From JACQKA01 sp964462785 (GTDB taxonomy: Bacteria > Patescibacteriota > Minisyncoccia > Phycocordibacterales > UBA2100), in the NCBI GenBank assembly GCA_964462785.1, contig CAYWZA010000007.1, positions 1 to 52,228 on the forward strand: a DNA stretch of 52,228 bases. The letters are read 5' to 3'. Below, in pieces: positions 25,662 through 34,433 of this stretch. Both the position numbers and the translations under genes were made by a program. A model generated the notes under the pieces. That model was not told the origin of the DNA. It worked only from the letters and a program-made list of their open reading frames with translations, and ran no database searches. How positions within the stretch are numbered: the first letter of the stretch is position 1; every line of letters begins with the position of its first letter.

Positions 25662-27020
25662 GTTAACTTCTTTGACGATGACCTCGATACCCGCAGGGTC
25701 ACTAGGGAATGTGTCTCGCCAAAACGGGCGCACAAAGGCATCGGCGCTTTGAATGCTTGTGAATTGAGCAACGGTGTTTTGGAAATTCGCTTTCGGGGTG
25801 CCCACAAGGGCGCTCACCAATGCTGCGGCATCGACATTCCACACAAGCTTCACATTGCCCGAGAAAAGCATATCAATCGGGGCGGTGCCGAGGGCTTGCG
25901 CCGAGGTGTCTGTTGCAGCGCGACGCACCTGCAGTCCTTCAATGCCGCTCATGCGGATTGATGCGTCACCGGCATCGGCGCGCGTTGCGGCTGCGAGCGT
26001 TCGGGCAAGCAATGACTCAGGGAATACAGGAACGCGCACGAGTGCTCGCTCGCGCACGAGTGCCTTTCCGTCAGCACTGACATCAAATGGCAGAGGCTCG
26101 AAAGTAATCGAGGTGAGTTGCGGGAATGACACCTTGCCTTCGAGGGAGGTGCTTTGCATGTCAGCACGAGCCTTTTGCTCAAGCTGTGCGCGCAGGGCGG
26201 ATCGTGCGGCTTCGAGATCTGCATCAGCAACTTTCGGCTTGCTACCGACAAACCCTCCGGTAAACGCTGCCGCCGAACGGCCGTACACGCGATCATACAT
26301 GTCGCCTCCCTTGAGACCGGGGATGGTAAAGCGATCCGTCGGGCCGATATTGTATTTCTCACCTGCCTGATCGGCATACACGGTGACGCTGAGCGTGCCC
26401 GGGGTAGTTCCCTTCTTGCCGGGGACAACTGCTGAATCGCGAATGCGGAATATGAGACCAGCAGGAGACTCAAAGCGCGTGTTCTTGATAAGTCGCACTG
26501 ATTTCTCGCTGTGTTCGTTGTAGACGGTGATGATGCCGGAGGCAAACTCCTCAACCTCGGAAAAACCGTGCGCATCTACTGATGTTTCCATGTCATAGGA
26601 CTTCTCACCAACTTCATACGCGAGTGTGCCTTGCGTTGCCTGCTCCGATCCGACTGGGTAGGCGCTGAGCAGTACGTCTTCGGTGAGTGCCACAGTATGC
26701 GTGCGCGGCGTAGCAACGACTGATGTGCCCTGCGAAAGTGCATAGACGACGAATCCGAGAGCCAGAACCACAACTACGGCAAGCCCCCATACCGCAATGC
26801 GTGAAAATGAAAACGCCGAACTGCTGCGGGGCGTGATTGTTTCGCGTGCGGATGCGGGCAGATCAGAGACGGTTTCTGTGGCAGGAAAATTGGGACCGCG
26901 CTCGCGGCGATGCGCTATGGGGATATTGCGAATACTGCGCTCGACGCCTCCCGTTGCGTCTGTTTTGCTTGGTGGAGATTTTTCAGGCGGGGTTATATCT
27001 CTGAAATAGTCTTTTGGCAT
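25659..27020 (-). CDS. Membrane-anchored protein with baseplate-J-like region, paired with PilM-like gene
   Basis: Protein of 453 aa. Pro-rich cytoplasmic N-terminus (1-75), one membrane helix (about 77-100, IAVWGLAVVVVLALGFVVYALS), then an extracytoplasmic beta-rich part. The segment GIITVYNEHSEK...TRFESPAGLIFRIRDSAVVPG...GTLSVTVYADQAGEKYNIGP resembles baseplate-J-like beta domains of CPR cell-envelope proteins. A TATAAT box lies 6 bases before the ATG, favouring the start at 27020. It follows the PilM-like gene by 20 bases. A role as envelope or pilus assembly partner is inference. Its TAG stop is supplied by the end of the adjacent inverted-repeat element. Confidence 0.65.
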   Translation of the reverse strand: MPKDYFRDITPPEKSPPSKTDATGGVERSIRNIPIAHRRERGPNFPATETVSDLPASARETITPRSSSAFSFSRIAVWGLAVVVVLALGFVVYALSQGTSVVATPRTHTVALTEDVLLSAYPVGSEQATQGTLAYEVGEKSYDMETSVDAHGFSEVEEFASGIITVYNEHSEKSVRLIKNTRFESPAGLIFRIRDSAVVPGKKGTTPGTLSVTVYADQAGEKYNIGPTDRFTIPGLKGGDMYDRVYGRSAAAFTGGFVGSKPKVADADLEAARSALRAQLEQKARADMQSTSLEGKVSFPQLTSITFEPLPFDVSADGKALVRERALVRVPVFPESLLARTLAAATRADAGDASIRMSGIEGLQVRRAATDTSAQALGTAPIDMLFSGNVKLVWNVDAAALVSALVGTPKANFQNTVAQFTSIQSADAFVRPFWRDTFPSDPAGIEVIVKEVN

Positions 27021-27040
27021 AAGGTTATTATACACCACAA

Positions 27041-28216
27041 TTATGCGTTGTCGCGCATACGGATGTGCACAAATCCTGCAGCAGCCCAAATCCCCGCATC
27101 TTCCTGAATGCCCGTCTGCGCGTTGATATGATCAGCCAAATTATGTCCGAAAAGTTGGTGTACCGAGAATGGTTGCTCGGATATTGCAAATTGGGCGAAA
27201 TCGATTTTTGAAAAAATATTTGCAAACCACGGTCCGACATCAGGCGGTGCGACGAGGATAAGCATGGCGGGGATGCGCTTTGCTTTTGCGAGCTCATTAA
27301 ACATTTTCCCGTACGCGTCGACAAATGTAGGTTCAATTTTCGCGAGCGACCCGATGACTGATTGACACAGAGCATCCGTACAGGTTTCTTCTGTCGCAAT
27401 GCGTACACGGCTCAGAGCCTCAGCGGGAGTGGTGCCGGTGATGGTGGCGAGTTCGGCTGTCACGGTGCGCCATCCGAGTGGAGCATCAGCATGTTCGAGC
27501 ACTGCATTTCGCCGTATGACGACGGCGCTTGTTGCAATGCTGGTCACATCGATAAGCGTGTAGTGGGTGATATCCGGCATGCATGATCGGATCACCACCG
27601 TGAGAGCAAAAAACGCTGAGTGAAACGTGATGGTGCGCCCCACGAACGCCGACCCAAGCGCAGTGCTTATCGCCTGCTTAAACTCAGGATTAATCTCGCT
27701 CTGCAGAACGGAAATGTCGATGCGTGCGGCGGTCTTGCCCTCGGGTTGGGCGGTCGGATATCCATTGAGCGCGACGCGCGTGACGCTGCGCTCAAACATG
27801 TTCGCTGCGTCAAGCGTTGATTGACCCTGTGTCGCTTGCTGTGCAATCGCCGTGATCATCTTTGCACTGACCACCTCCTGCTTGCCGAGCGCCTGGCTTG
27901 CGCTCAGTGTTTCTGAACGTACCCATGGGGCGTGCACAATAGCGACAACCTCTTCGGGGGGCGACCCACCCTTTTTTGCATGCTGATCAAGGACAGCAGT
28001 CGCTGTTTCTTGCGTGAGGGTTTTGAGTTGATCGATAGTTGGGGCAGTCTTCATCTCCACGGGAATTGTGCGTCGTTCTGAGACCAAGATACGGGCACTT
28101 GACTCGCTATTTATTATGGATGCCTCAACAATAGCGACGGCAATGCTGCCGCTGCCAATATCGCACACCGCAAGCGTTTTTGTACCCCTCTTTTTAAACG
28201 GCAAACCAAGCTTCAT
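27041..28216 (-). CDS. Actin-like ATPase, PilM/FtsA type
   Basis: Protein of 391 aa. The N-terminal phosphate loop LAVCDIGSGSIAVAIVEA and a second strand-turn HYTLIDVTSIATSAVVIR are those of the actin/Hsp70-like PilM-FtsA group; an SHS2-like insertion is plausible between them. PilM is the cytoplasmic ring protein of type IV pilus assembly, FtsA the divisome anchor; the C-terminal amphipathic helix of FtsA is not evident. The neighbouring single-pass envelope gene favours a PilM-type role. A TATACT box lies 7 bases before the ATG. Confidence 0.65.
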   Translation of the reverse strand: MKLGLPFKKRGTKTLAVCDIGSGSIAVAIVEASIINSESSARILVSERRTIPVEMKTAPTIDQLKTLTQETATAVLDQHAKKGGSPPEEVVAIVHAPWVRSETLSASQALGKQEVVSAKMITAIAQQATQGQSTLDAANMFERSVTRVALNGYPTAQPEGKTAARIDISVLQSEINPEFKQAISTALGSAFVGRTITFHSAFFALTVVIRSCMPDITHYTLIDVTSIATSAVVIRRNAVLEHADAPLGWRTVTAELATITGTTPAEALSRVRIATEETCTDALCQSVIGSLAKIEPTFVDAYGKMFNELAKAKRIPAMLILVAPPDVGPWFANIFSKIDFAQFAISEQPFSVHQLFGHNLADHINAQTGIQEDAGIWAAAGFVHIRMRDNA

Positions 28217-28282
28217 TACTTATAGTATATAGCCTGCACGCGACACTCTATTGTGTCCCATGTGAAAAAGCCGCCCGCACTA

Positions 28283-30058
28283 CTATTGCAATACTGCCTT
28301 GATGCGGCGGATGCCGGCGGAGGAAGCTTCTTCTTTTTGAATTTTGAATGTGCCGAGCTCACCGGTGTGAGTGACGTGCGGACCGCCGCAGAATTCTATG
28401 GAAAACGCATTATCAAGCGCACCGACAGAGTATACAGATACGCGGTCTGGGTATTTTGCGCCGAATTCGTGCTCTGCACCAAGTTTTTCCGCCTCGTCTT
28501 TCGGCATTTCGGTGTGGATCACGGGCAGATCTTCTTTTATTTTCTCGTTGACGATCTTTTCAACTTCTGCGAGCTGTTCAAGTGTAACTTTCTGACCGTA
28601 ATTAAAGTCTATGCGCAGGCGCTCCTGTGTGATGTTGCTCCCCCGCTGTTTGACCTCCGGTCCCAGCACCATTTGAAGCGCCTTGAGAAGCAAGTGATGC
28701 GCCGTGTGCAATCGCGTTGTCTTTTCTGAAGTGTCTGCAAGACCTCCCTTGAATTTTTGTTCGGAGCCGGCACGAGAAAGTTCTTGGTGTTTTGCCATTT
28801 CCTGTTTAAATCCTTCCTCGTCAACGGCAATTCCCTTTTCTGCTGCGAGTTCGCGCGTTAATTCAATGGGAAAACCGTACGTTGTGAAAAGAGTGAAGGC
28901 GTCAGTGCCCTTTTCAAGTTCCTTAAGACCTCGCGTAAGCGTCTCAGCAAATTTTATTTCTTCATCCGCCACTTTTTTGTCAATACGCCCTGACTCAGCA
29001 GCATCAAATTGCTCTTTGTAACAAAGTAGGACTGTGCGAACAAGAGGTTCAAGCTTGGCGCCTGTCTTTAATTTGTTAAGTCGAACTGCAGCGCGACGTA
29101 TCAGGCGACGAACAAAATAGCCTTGGTCTTTGTTGGATGGGTCCACCCCATCACCAATGAGAAAAACGGCAGCTCTAATATGATCTGCGATAACGCGAAA
29201 TTCTTGTCGATGGTCTGTATAAGACGTACCCGTTATACGTTCTATATCACTGAGTAGCGCGACAAATAAATCCACTTGAAATACGTCCGGCTCGTTGTTT
29301 GCCGCCGCAGTAATACGCTCCAATCCCCCGCCGAAGTCCACGTTTTGCTTTGGCAGAAGTCCAAACGAGCCATCTTCTTTCTTGATGTACTGCATGAAAA
29401 CGGAATTACCGATTTCCATGAACCGCCCGCAGTCGCAATTGGGGTGGCAAGGCTCGTCTTTCCATTGCGATTGCTCGTGCAAACCACGATGCTCACCAAA
29501 ATCATAGAAAACTTCCGAATCCGGCCCCCCGGGCTCTCCCACCGGCATGTTTTCAGGTACACCCGCACGGCTCCACCAGTTCTTTTTAGAGCCGTAAAAC
29601 TTGATGTGGTCTTCAGCAACACCCAGACTCTCCCAAATCTCTGCAGACTCCGTGTCTTTTGGCAAATTAAACTTTTCATCGCCTTCAAAGCAGGTTACCC
29701 ACAGCTTTTCTTTTGGAATTCCCGCCTCTTTTGTGAGAAATTCAAAAAACCAGGGCAGTTGCTCCTTTTTAAAATAGTCTCCCAATGACCAATTCCCGAG
29801 CATTTCAAAAAAGGTCGTGTGGCGGTTGTCGCCCACCTCTTCAATATCCATCGCACGGAAGCATTTCTGCGAATTCACGAGGCGCGCGCCCTCTGGATGT
29901 TCTTTACCGAGCAGGTACGGCACCAGCGGCTGCATGCCCGAGCCGGTGAAAAGGGTCGTTGGGTCATTTTGCGGTACAAGAGGCGCCGACGGGATGACGG
30001 TGTGTCCCCGTTCTTCAAAAAACTTCAAATATTTCGCTCGAATTTCGTTGGCGTTCAT
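28283..30058 (-). CDS. alaS: Alanyl-tRNA synthetase lacking the C-Ala domain
   Basis: Class II synthetase of 591 aa (usual bacterial length about 870). The catalytic core begins MNANEIRAKYLKFFEERGHT and includes FFEMLGNWSLGDYFKKE. The editing domain is present with HTAHH and CGGPHV zinc motifs, and the protein ends right after it (SSAGIRRIKAVLQ). So the C-terminal oligomerisation/tRNA-elbow domain is absent. The start at 30058 is supported by a TATAGT box 7 bases upstream. A tRNA-Ala(GGC) gene with G3:U70 is in the same window. It lies 8 bases from sulP. Confidence 0.95.
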   Translation of the reverse strand: MNANEIRAKYLKFFEERGHTVIPSAPLVPQNDPTTLFTGSGMQPLVPYLLGKEHPEGARLVNSQKCFRAMDIEEVGDNRHTTFFEMLGNWSLGDYFKKEQLPWFFEFLTKEAGIPKEKLWVTCFEGDEKFNLPKDTESAEIWESLGVAEDHIKFYGSKKNWWSRAGVPENMPVGEPGGPDSEVFYDFGEHRGLHEQSQWKDEPCHPNCDCGRFMEIGNSVFMQYIKKEDGSFGLLPKQNVDFGGGLERITAAANNEPDVFQVDLFVALLSDIERITGTSYTDHRQEFRVIADHIRAAVFLIGDGVDPSNKDQGYFVRRLIRRAAVRLNKLKTGAKLEPLVRTVLLCYKEQFDAAESGRIDKKVADEEIKFAETLTRGLKELEKGTDAFTLFTTYGFPIELTRELAAEKGIAVDEEGFKQEMAKHQELSRAGSEQKFKGGLADTSEKTTRLHTAHHLLLKALQMVLGPEVKQRGSNITQERLRIDFNYGQKVTLEQLAEVEKIVNEKIKEDLPVIHTEMPKDEAEKLGAEHEFGAKYPDRVSVYSVGALDNAFSIEFCGGPHVTHTGELGTFKIQKEEASSAGIRRIKAVLQ

Positions 30059-30066
30059 GCGTCGCA

Positions 30067-31818
30067 CTATACCACATCTTCCTCGACGGTCGTAGATTCG
30101 GGAAACGCGAGCACTTCGCGCATCTCTTTTATATTGTGAAGGACGGTGAAAAACTGCAGCGCATCGATACGTTCGAGTCGCTCGACAACGCTGCGCTGCA
30201 CATAGATGCCGCACACATCAATCCCCTCTTCGGTGAGCGCCTCGAAATATTCGCGCAGTGTTTCAGCGCCCGAAAGGTCGAGATAGGCGACGCTTGAGCA
30301 ATCAAGCACGATTGCGTGGATCTCATTCCCCTGCGATTCCTCCTCGGTAATCAATCCATCAATGATCCGTATGATGTAATCGATGTTGCCATAGAAGGCG
30401 GACGTTTCGATGCGCAATATCAGAACGCCAGGAAATGTTTCAACGGTGTCGGTCGTTCTCACGCCCTGCAAAATATTCCACTCGCGATCAATGCCCAACA
30501 CGCGAATTTTCGCCCACACAATACGGCGGATGAAGAGCGCGAGCGCGACCACAACACCAATTGCAACAGCATCTTCCGGCTTGAGTATGAGCGCGACCAC
30601 GAAAGTGAGCATCGCTACCATGCCGTCCATGCGCGATGCGCGGTATGTGCTGATGAGTTTCTTGAGATCAATAAGATCGAGCACCGATGATGTGACAATA
30701 GCTGCCAAGACCGCAAGCGGTATATAGCCAAAGACCGGCGCAATGAGAAACATGCTGGCAATGAGGATTGCGGCACTTATGACACTTGCCATGCCGGTCT
30801 GCGCGCCCGCGTTAACCGATACTGCGGTACGCGAAAATGAGCCCGATACCGGATATCCGCGCATAAACCCCGCAGCGATATTGGCGATACCCTGCCCTAC
30901 CAGCTCCTGATCGACATCAACGCGCTGGTGTGCCGTCGCAGCCATCATGCGCGCGATAGCATATGATTCGAGAAAACCAACAAGGGCAATAATCCAAGCT
31001 TTATTAAGGAGCGAAAGCCAACCATCAAGTTGCAAATCCGGTATGCGAAATGAAGGCAAATCTGCCGGTACTGATCCCACAACCGCAATACCGAGTTCTC
31101 GAAAATCGAGCGCATAACTTGCTGCTGTCGCCAGCACGAGCACGACAAGCGCTGCGGGCAGCCGTGGCGCGAAGCGTTTTGCAATGAGGAGTGTTACAAG
31201 TGAACCCACACCGAGGAGCACCGTTGCTCCATGCATGTGCGCTATATTCAAAGCGATACTCAGAGCGTTTGGCAGCATGTACTCGAAGCGTTCTGCAGTA
31301 AACCCCAGAAGCAGTGGAATCTGCGTGACGGCAATGATGATGCCTGCGGCTGTTGCAAAACCCAAAATCACCGAATGCGGAATGACACGCATGATGAAAC
31401 CGAAACGAAAAAGCCCCAGCACTAAGAGTATCGCGCCGGACATAACGGCGAGCGCCGCCGCGAGCGCGATATATTCCGGTGTACCCGGAGTTGCGAGCGG
31501 CACGAGCGCACTAAACACAAGGAAGCTGATGATGGAGACTGGTCCGGTCGCAAGGCGCGGCGAGCTACCCCAGAGCGAAGCGAATACGCCGCCGGCGAGT
31601 GCTGCATAAAATCCGGCAATTGGAGGGAGACCAGCAAGAATGGCGTATGCCATCGCCTGCGGTGTGAGAATGATCGCGACAGTAACACCGGCAAACGCAT
31701 CAGCCTTTAAAAGCTCAAACGTATATTGCTTCAGCCATGGCAAGAATGGCATAAGCATCTCGAGTGTGCTCGCCGGTCGATGCCACGGTCTATGTCGTTT
31801 TTCTTCCACGCCGTTCAT
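30067..31818 (-). CDS. SulP family anion transporter with STAS domain
   Basis: Protein of 583 aa. Ten to fourteen membrane helices (about 30-440) start with ADAFAGVTVAIILTPQAMAYAILAGLPP, the SLC26/SulP signature. The C-terminal STAS domain (about 470-570) carries AIVLDCSSVAYLDLSGAETL. Family members move sulfate, bicarbonate or other anions with H+ or Na+; the substrate cannot be read from sequence. The ATG at 31818 follows a TACAAT box by 6 bases. The next gene downstream is alaS, only 8 bases away. Confidence 0.92.
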   Translation of the reverse strand: MNGVEEKRHRPWHRPASTLEMLMPFLPWLKQYTFELLKADAFAGVTVAIILTPQAMAYAILAGLPPIAGFYAALAGGVFASLWGSSPRLATGPVSIISFLVFSALVPLATPGTPEYIALAAALAVMSGAILLVLGLFRFGFIMRVIPHSVILGFATAAGIIIAVTQIPLLLGFTAERFEYMLPNALSIALNIAHMHGATVLLGVGSLVTLLIAKRFAPRLPAALVVLVLATAASYALDFRELGIAVVGSVPADLPSFRIPDLQLDGWLSLLNKAWIIALVGFLESYAIARMMAATAHQRVDVDQELVGQGIANIAAGFMRGYPVSGSFSRTAVSVNAGAQTGMASVISAAILIASMFLIAPVFGYIPLAVLAAIVTSSVLDLIDLKKLISTYRASRMDGMVAMLTFVVALILKPEDAVAIGVVVALALFIRRIVWAKIRVLGIDREWNILQGVRTTDTVETFPGVLILRIETSAFYGNIDYIIRIIDGLITEEESQGNEIHAIVLDCSSVAYLDLSGAETLREYFEALTEEGIDVCGIYVQRSVVERLERIDALQFFTVLHNIKEMREVLAFPESTTVEEDVV

Positions 31819-31838
31819 GTGTCCATTGTAGCAAGAAA

Positions 31839-31860
31839 CCCGCTTGCGATGGCAAGCGGG
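31839..31860 (-). terminator. Hairpin between pepF and sulP
   Basis: Perfect 9-bp stem CCCGCTTGC / GCAAGCGGG with a four-base loop, followed on the minus strand by TTTCTTG. A weak terminator that also overlaps the region where the sulP promoter -35 would lie. Confidence 0.55.
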
Positions 31861-31874
31861 TGTACAGAAAATTT

Positions 31875-32040
31875 GGAGCATGTTTCGAAACTAGAGTTCC
31901 CGAGCCGAGCGAGTCGTGTTCGTCGGCGAGGTGCCTCGTCGGAGGACGAAATGTATCGGGGATACATTGAGTCCGAGACGAGTGCGCCGCAGCCAGAACA
32001 CGAATCGCGTAGGCAGGGAAGGGTTTCGAAACATGCTCTA
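31875..32040. mobile_element. MITE-like inverted-repeat element (copy B) ending in the pepF stop codon
   Basis: Arms GAGCATGTTTCGAAAC (31876-31891) and GTTTCGAAACATGCTC (32023-32038) are perfect inverses. The interior has the same TATCGGGGATAC core and similar flanking blocks as copy A (25434-25661), but is about 65 bp shorter. The right end CTA is the TAG stop of pepF read on the minus strand. Confidence 0.75.
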
Positions 32041-33882
32041 GATCAATTTAAGTTCGGCGGCGATGCCTTCTGCTTCGGCAATCATGGCGCCGATGCTCAG
32101 CTCAATGCCGCGGAGCCAGAATTGCGGGTCGGCGGGATTGAGCCCGAATGGCTTGAGTAATTCAATGGCATCTTTGGTGGAGCCGCTGCGTAAGAGCTCG
32201 AGATAGTGCGCTTCAAAATCGGCGCCCAATGCTCCGCGCTGCGCATAGATGCTTTGCGTCAGCAATTCGCCAAACGCATAGCCATACACATAGAACGGTC
32301 TGTGAAAGTGCCCTATGTATGACCACATGTATTCGATGTTGTCGTACGTGAACACTTCACCGGGCGCGCCGTACAATTCGTGAGTGGTGTGCATCCAGAG
32401 CGCGGATAATTCCTCGACGGAAAGTTTCTTTGGCTGCTCCCATGCGGTGTATGTTGCATTCATACCGTGCATGCGCCGTTCGAAATTCGAGAAGCCAATT
32501 TGCCGCACAGTGGTATTGAGCATGTCGTTGATCTTATCCATGAACAGTGCCAGCACTGCTTGCGTATCATTTTTTGCCAGAAGGCGCTGCTTCAGGAAAT
32601 TAAACGTAATGAGCTCGCCGAAAATCGAGGCGGTCTCGCAATACGCTATCGGCGGATGGTATTGAAGCACTCCCTGCGCCTCGCCCGCCAAGAGCCCGTG
32701 GACGCCGTGCCCGAGTTCATGCGCAAGCGTCATCACATCGCCATTTGCTCCAAGATAGTTGAGCAGGGTCCATGCAATGGGCTTTCCACCAGGCAGCACG
32801 TACGACGCATTGAATGCTCCTCCTCGCTTTCCTTTTACTGCGGGCGCATCGATGCGTTTCTGTGCAAATGTATCACGCACCAAGTGCGCGAGTGTGGGGC
32901 TGAAACTCGCATAGGCATCGATGACGATGCGTTGCGCCTCATCGAATGGAATGATCGAAGTGTCGCTAAATGGGAGCGGTGCGTTACGATCGCTCCAGCG
33001 CAGTGTCTCCATTCCCAAGAGCTTTGCCTTGAGCTTGTAGTATCGCTGCGCGAGTGGCGCGGCACCAATCACCGCCGTATGCAGTGCATCTGCTACCGCA
33101 TCAGGAATGCGATTCGAAAGATTTCTGCTATGCATCGGATGCACGTATCCGCGCTCGGTGTCCTCCACCGATCCAAGCCCAATGATGTTGTAGAGCGTCT
33201 CGGCAGAATATTTTGCAAACGTGCCGCGAAGGCTTTCATTCACCAAGCGCATCGCGTCAGCACGTTCCGCCGCATCTGTTGATTCAGCTATGACATTCAG
33301 CATGAATGGCAGGTTGCGCATTTCACCCTTGAAATCAAACTCGAGATCCGCCTCGAGCTCGTCAAAGAAGTCGCTCCATGCTCCGGCGCCAAAGGGCGAA
33401 CGCTTTGTGAGTGCACCTTCGACTTCCTCCGTGAGCATGTAGGGCTTGAATACACGGATGTGATCAATCCATGGGCGATGTTTTGCGACCACGGCATCGC
33501 TCGCCGCAAGCGCATCAATCACCTTCTCATCGAGCGCAGCGACTTCAATATCGAAAAATGCCATATATCTGCCGGCAGCGGCACTCAGGCGCCTATCTAT
33601 GTCGGCAAGTTTCGCCTTCACGGCGCTGTCGGCAGTATTCAAGCTGTTTTTCAATTGGAGAAACGATGAGAATTTGCTTTGGAGCATCGAGATTTCTGAG
33701 AGCGCAGTGATGGCGGCACCAAGCGTTGTTGCGAGCTTTCCTTTGTATGCTGCCGCAAATTGCTCGGTGAGCTTAATTGAGAGCGCAACGTCGTTGTCGA
33801 TCTGTGGATCATCAATGCCCGCGTAAAGCACGTTCAAATCCCAGCGAGCTTCCATGGTTTTAAGATCAGTCATAGGCTTCAT
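32038..33882 (-). CDS. pepF: Oligoendopeptidase F (M3 metallopeptidase)
   Basis: Protein of 614 aa. The zinc site is MTLAHELGHGVHGLLAGEA (HExxH) and the second-shell EFF/M3 segment SIFGELITFNFL follows at the right distance. The N-terminal helical domain is typical of PepF. It hydrolyses peptides of roughly 7-17 residues in the cytosol, consistent with peptide scavenging. An AAGGA ribosome-binding sequence precedes the ATG. A second ATG (33873) is possible. The stop codon coincides with the end of inverted-repeat element B, yet the C-terminus looks complete for the family. Confidence 0.93.
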   Translation of the reverse strand: MKPMTDLKTMEARWDLNVLYAGIDDPQIDNDVALSIKLTEQFAAAYKGKLATTLGAAITALSEISMLQSKFSSFLQLKNSLNTADSAVKAKLADIDRRLSAAAGRYMAFFDIEVAALDEKVIDALAASDAVVAKHRPWIDHIRVFKPYMLTEEVEGALTKRSPFGAGAWSDFFDELEADLEFDFKGEMRNLPFMLNVIAESTDAAERADAMRLVNESLRGTFAKYSAETLYNIIGLGSVEDTERGYVHPMHSRNLSNRIPDAVADALHTAVIGAAPLAQRYYKLKAKLLGMETLRWSDRNAPLPFSDTSIIPFDEAQRIVIDAYASFSPTLAHLVRDTFAQKRIDAPAVKGKRGGAFNASYVLPGGKPIAWTLLNYLGANGDVMTLAHELGHGVHGLLAGEAQGVLQYHPPIAYCETASIFGELITFNFLKQRLLAKNDTQAVLALFMDKINDMLNTTVRQIGFSNFERRMHGMNATYTAWEQPKKLSVEELSALWMHTTHELYGAPGEVFTYDNIEYMWSYIGHFHRPFYVYGYAFGELLTQSIYAQRGALGADFEAHYLELLRSGSTKDAIELLKPFGLNPADPQFWLRGIELSIGAMIAEAEGIAAELKLI

Positions 33883-33923
33883 TTTCCTTCTCTTTGCGCT
33901 GGAGTCAACCTATCAAAATGTAA

Positions 33924-33948
33924 AAACCCCGTCCATGCGACGGGGTTT
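33924..33948 (-). terminator. Terminator after the mini-peptide pair
   Basis: 10-bp stem AAACCCCGTC / GACGGGGTTT with a five-base loop, followed on the minus strand by TTTTTAC-type sequence. It lies 12 bases beyond the stop of the 31-aa peptide gene. Confidence 0.85.
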
Positions 33949-33959
33949 AGTCTCAAGAT

Positions 33960-34055
33960 TTATGCCGAAAAAACTCCAGCAAAGCTCAGTACGAGCAGGA
34001 TGGTGGCGACCACTATAGCGATGTCGCACAATCGCGCGAATGTCTTGTCACTCAT
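33960..34055 (-). CDS. 31-aa hydrophobic peptide, second of a coupled pair
   Basis: Thirty-one codons, MSDKTFARLCDIAIVVATIL and onward to FAGVFSA: one membrane helix from about residue 12 to the end with a charged N-terminus. Its ATG overlaps the stop of the upstream 25-aa peptide as ATGA, so it is translationally coupled. Unknown function; resembles small membrane peptides or type I toxin-like peptides in size only. Confidence 0.6.
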   Translation of the reverse strand: MSDKTFARLCDIAIVVATILLVLSFAGVFSA

Positions 34056-34129
34056 AATGAACCCGCATAGAGCAGAAGTGCGATCACGAAGATAAAAGCC
34101 GTAACTACTATTCTCGGATTAATGAGCAT
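34052..34129 (-). CDS. 25-aa hydrophobic peptide, first of a coupled pair
   Basis: Twenty-five codons beginning MLINPRIVVTAFIFVIALLL, a single membrane helix. A strong ribosome-binding site GGGAGGA lies 5 bases before the ATG, the best one in this part of the window. With the overlapping 31-aa gene and the terminator it makes a complete dicistronic unit of under 250 bases. No family recognised. Confidence 0.6.
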   Translation of the reverse strand: MLINPRIVVTAFIFVIALLLYAGSL

Positions 34130-34175
34130 GCTTTCCTCCCGAGTGCCTGGAAGCAAAATGCCACGAATCATTCGT

Positions 34176-34433
34176 CTACGCAAGGACCTCGCTCCGCAAG
34201 ATTTCTGCTTTTACTGTCGGACCGCCGCGGTTGTAATTACCGAGTGTGCCGTCGCTTTTCACCACGCGATGGCATGGGATAGAGGGATCGTAATTTTTGC
34301 TCATGATGCTCCCGACGGCTCGATATGCGCGCGGGCGCCCTGCCGCATGGGCAACCTGCTTATACGTGCGCGTTTCCCCTTTCGGAATTGTTCGCACAAA
34401 TTCCCGTACACGATCTGAAAAAGAAATACTCAT
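34176..34433 (-). CDS. Minimal O6-alkylguanine-DNA alkyltransferase (DNA-binding domain only)
   Basis: Protein of 85 aa that corresponds to the C-terminal domain of Ogt/MGMT. The acceptor cysteine is in SIPCHRVVKSDGTLGNYNRGG; the upstream helix-turn-helix TYKQVAHAAGRPRAYRAVG is also present. The N-terminal ribonuclease-like domain is missing. Because the active site is PCHR, it is likely an active methyltransferase rather than the cysteine-less ATL type. Its ATG overlaps the stop of the PD-(D/E)XK nuclease gene (ATGA). Confidence 0.85.
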   Translation of the reverse strand: MSISFSDRVREFVRTIPKGETRTYKQVAHAAGRPRAYRAVGSIMSKNYDPSIPCHRVVKSDGTLGNYNRGGPTVKAEILRSEVLA

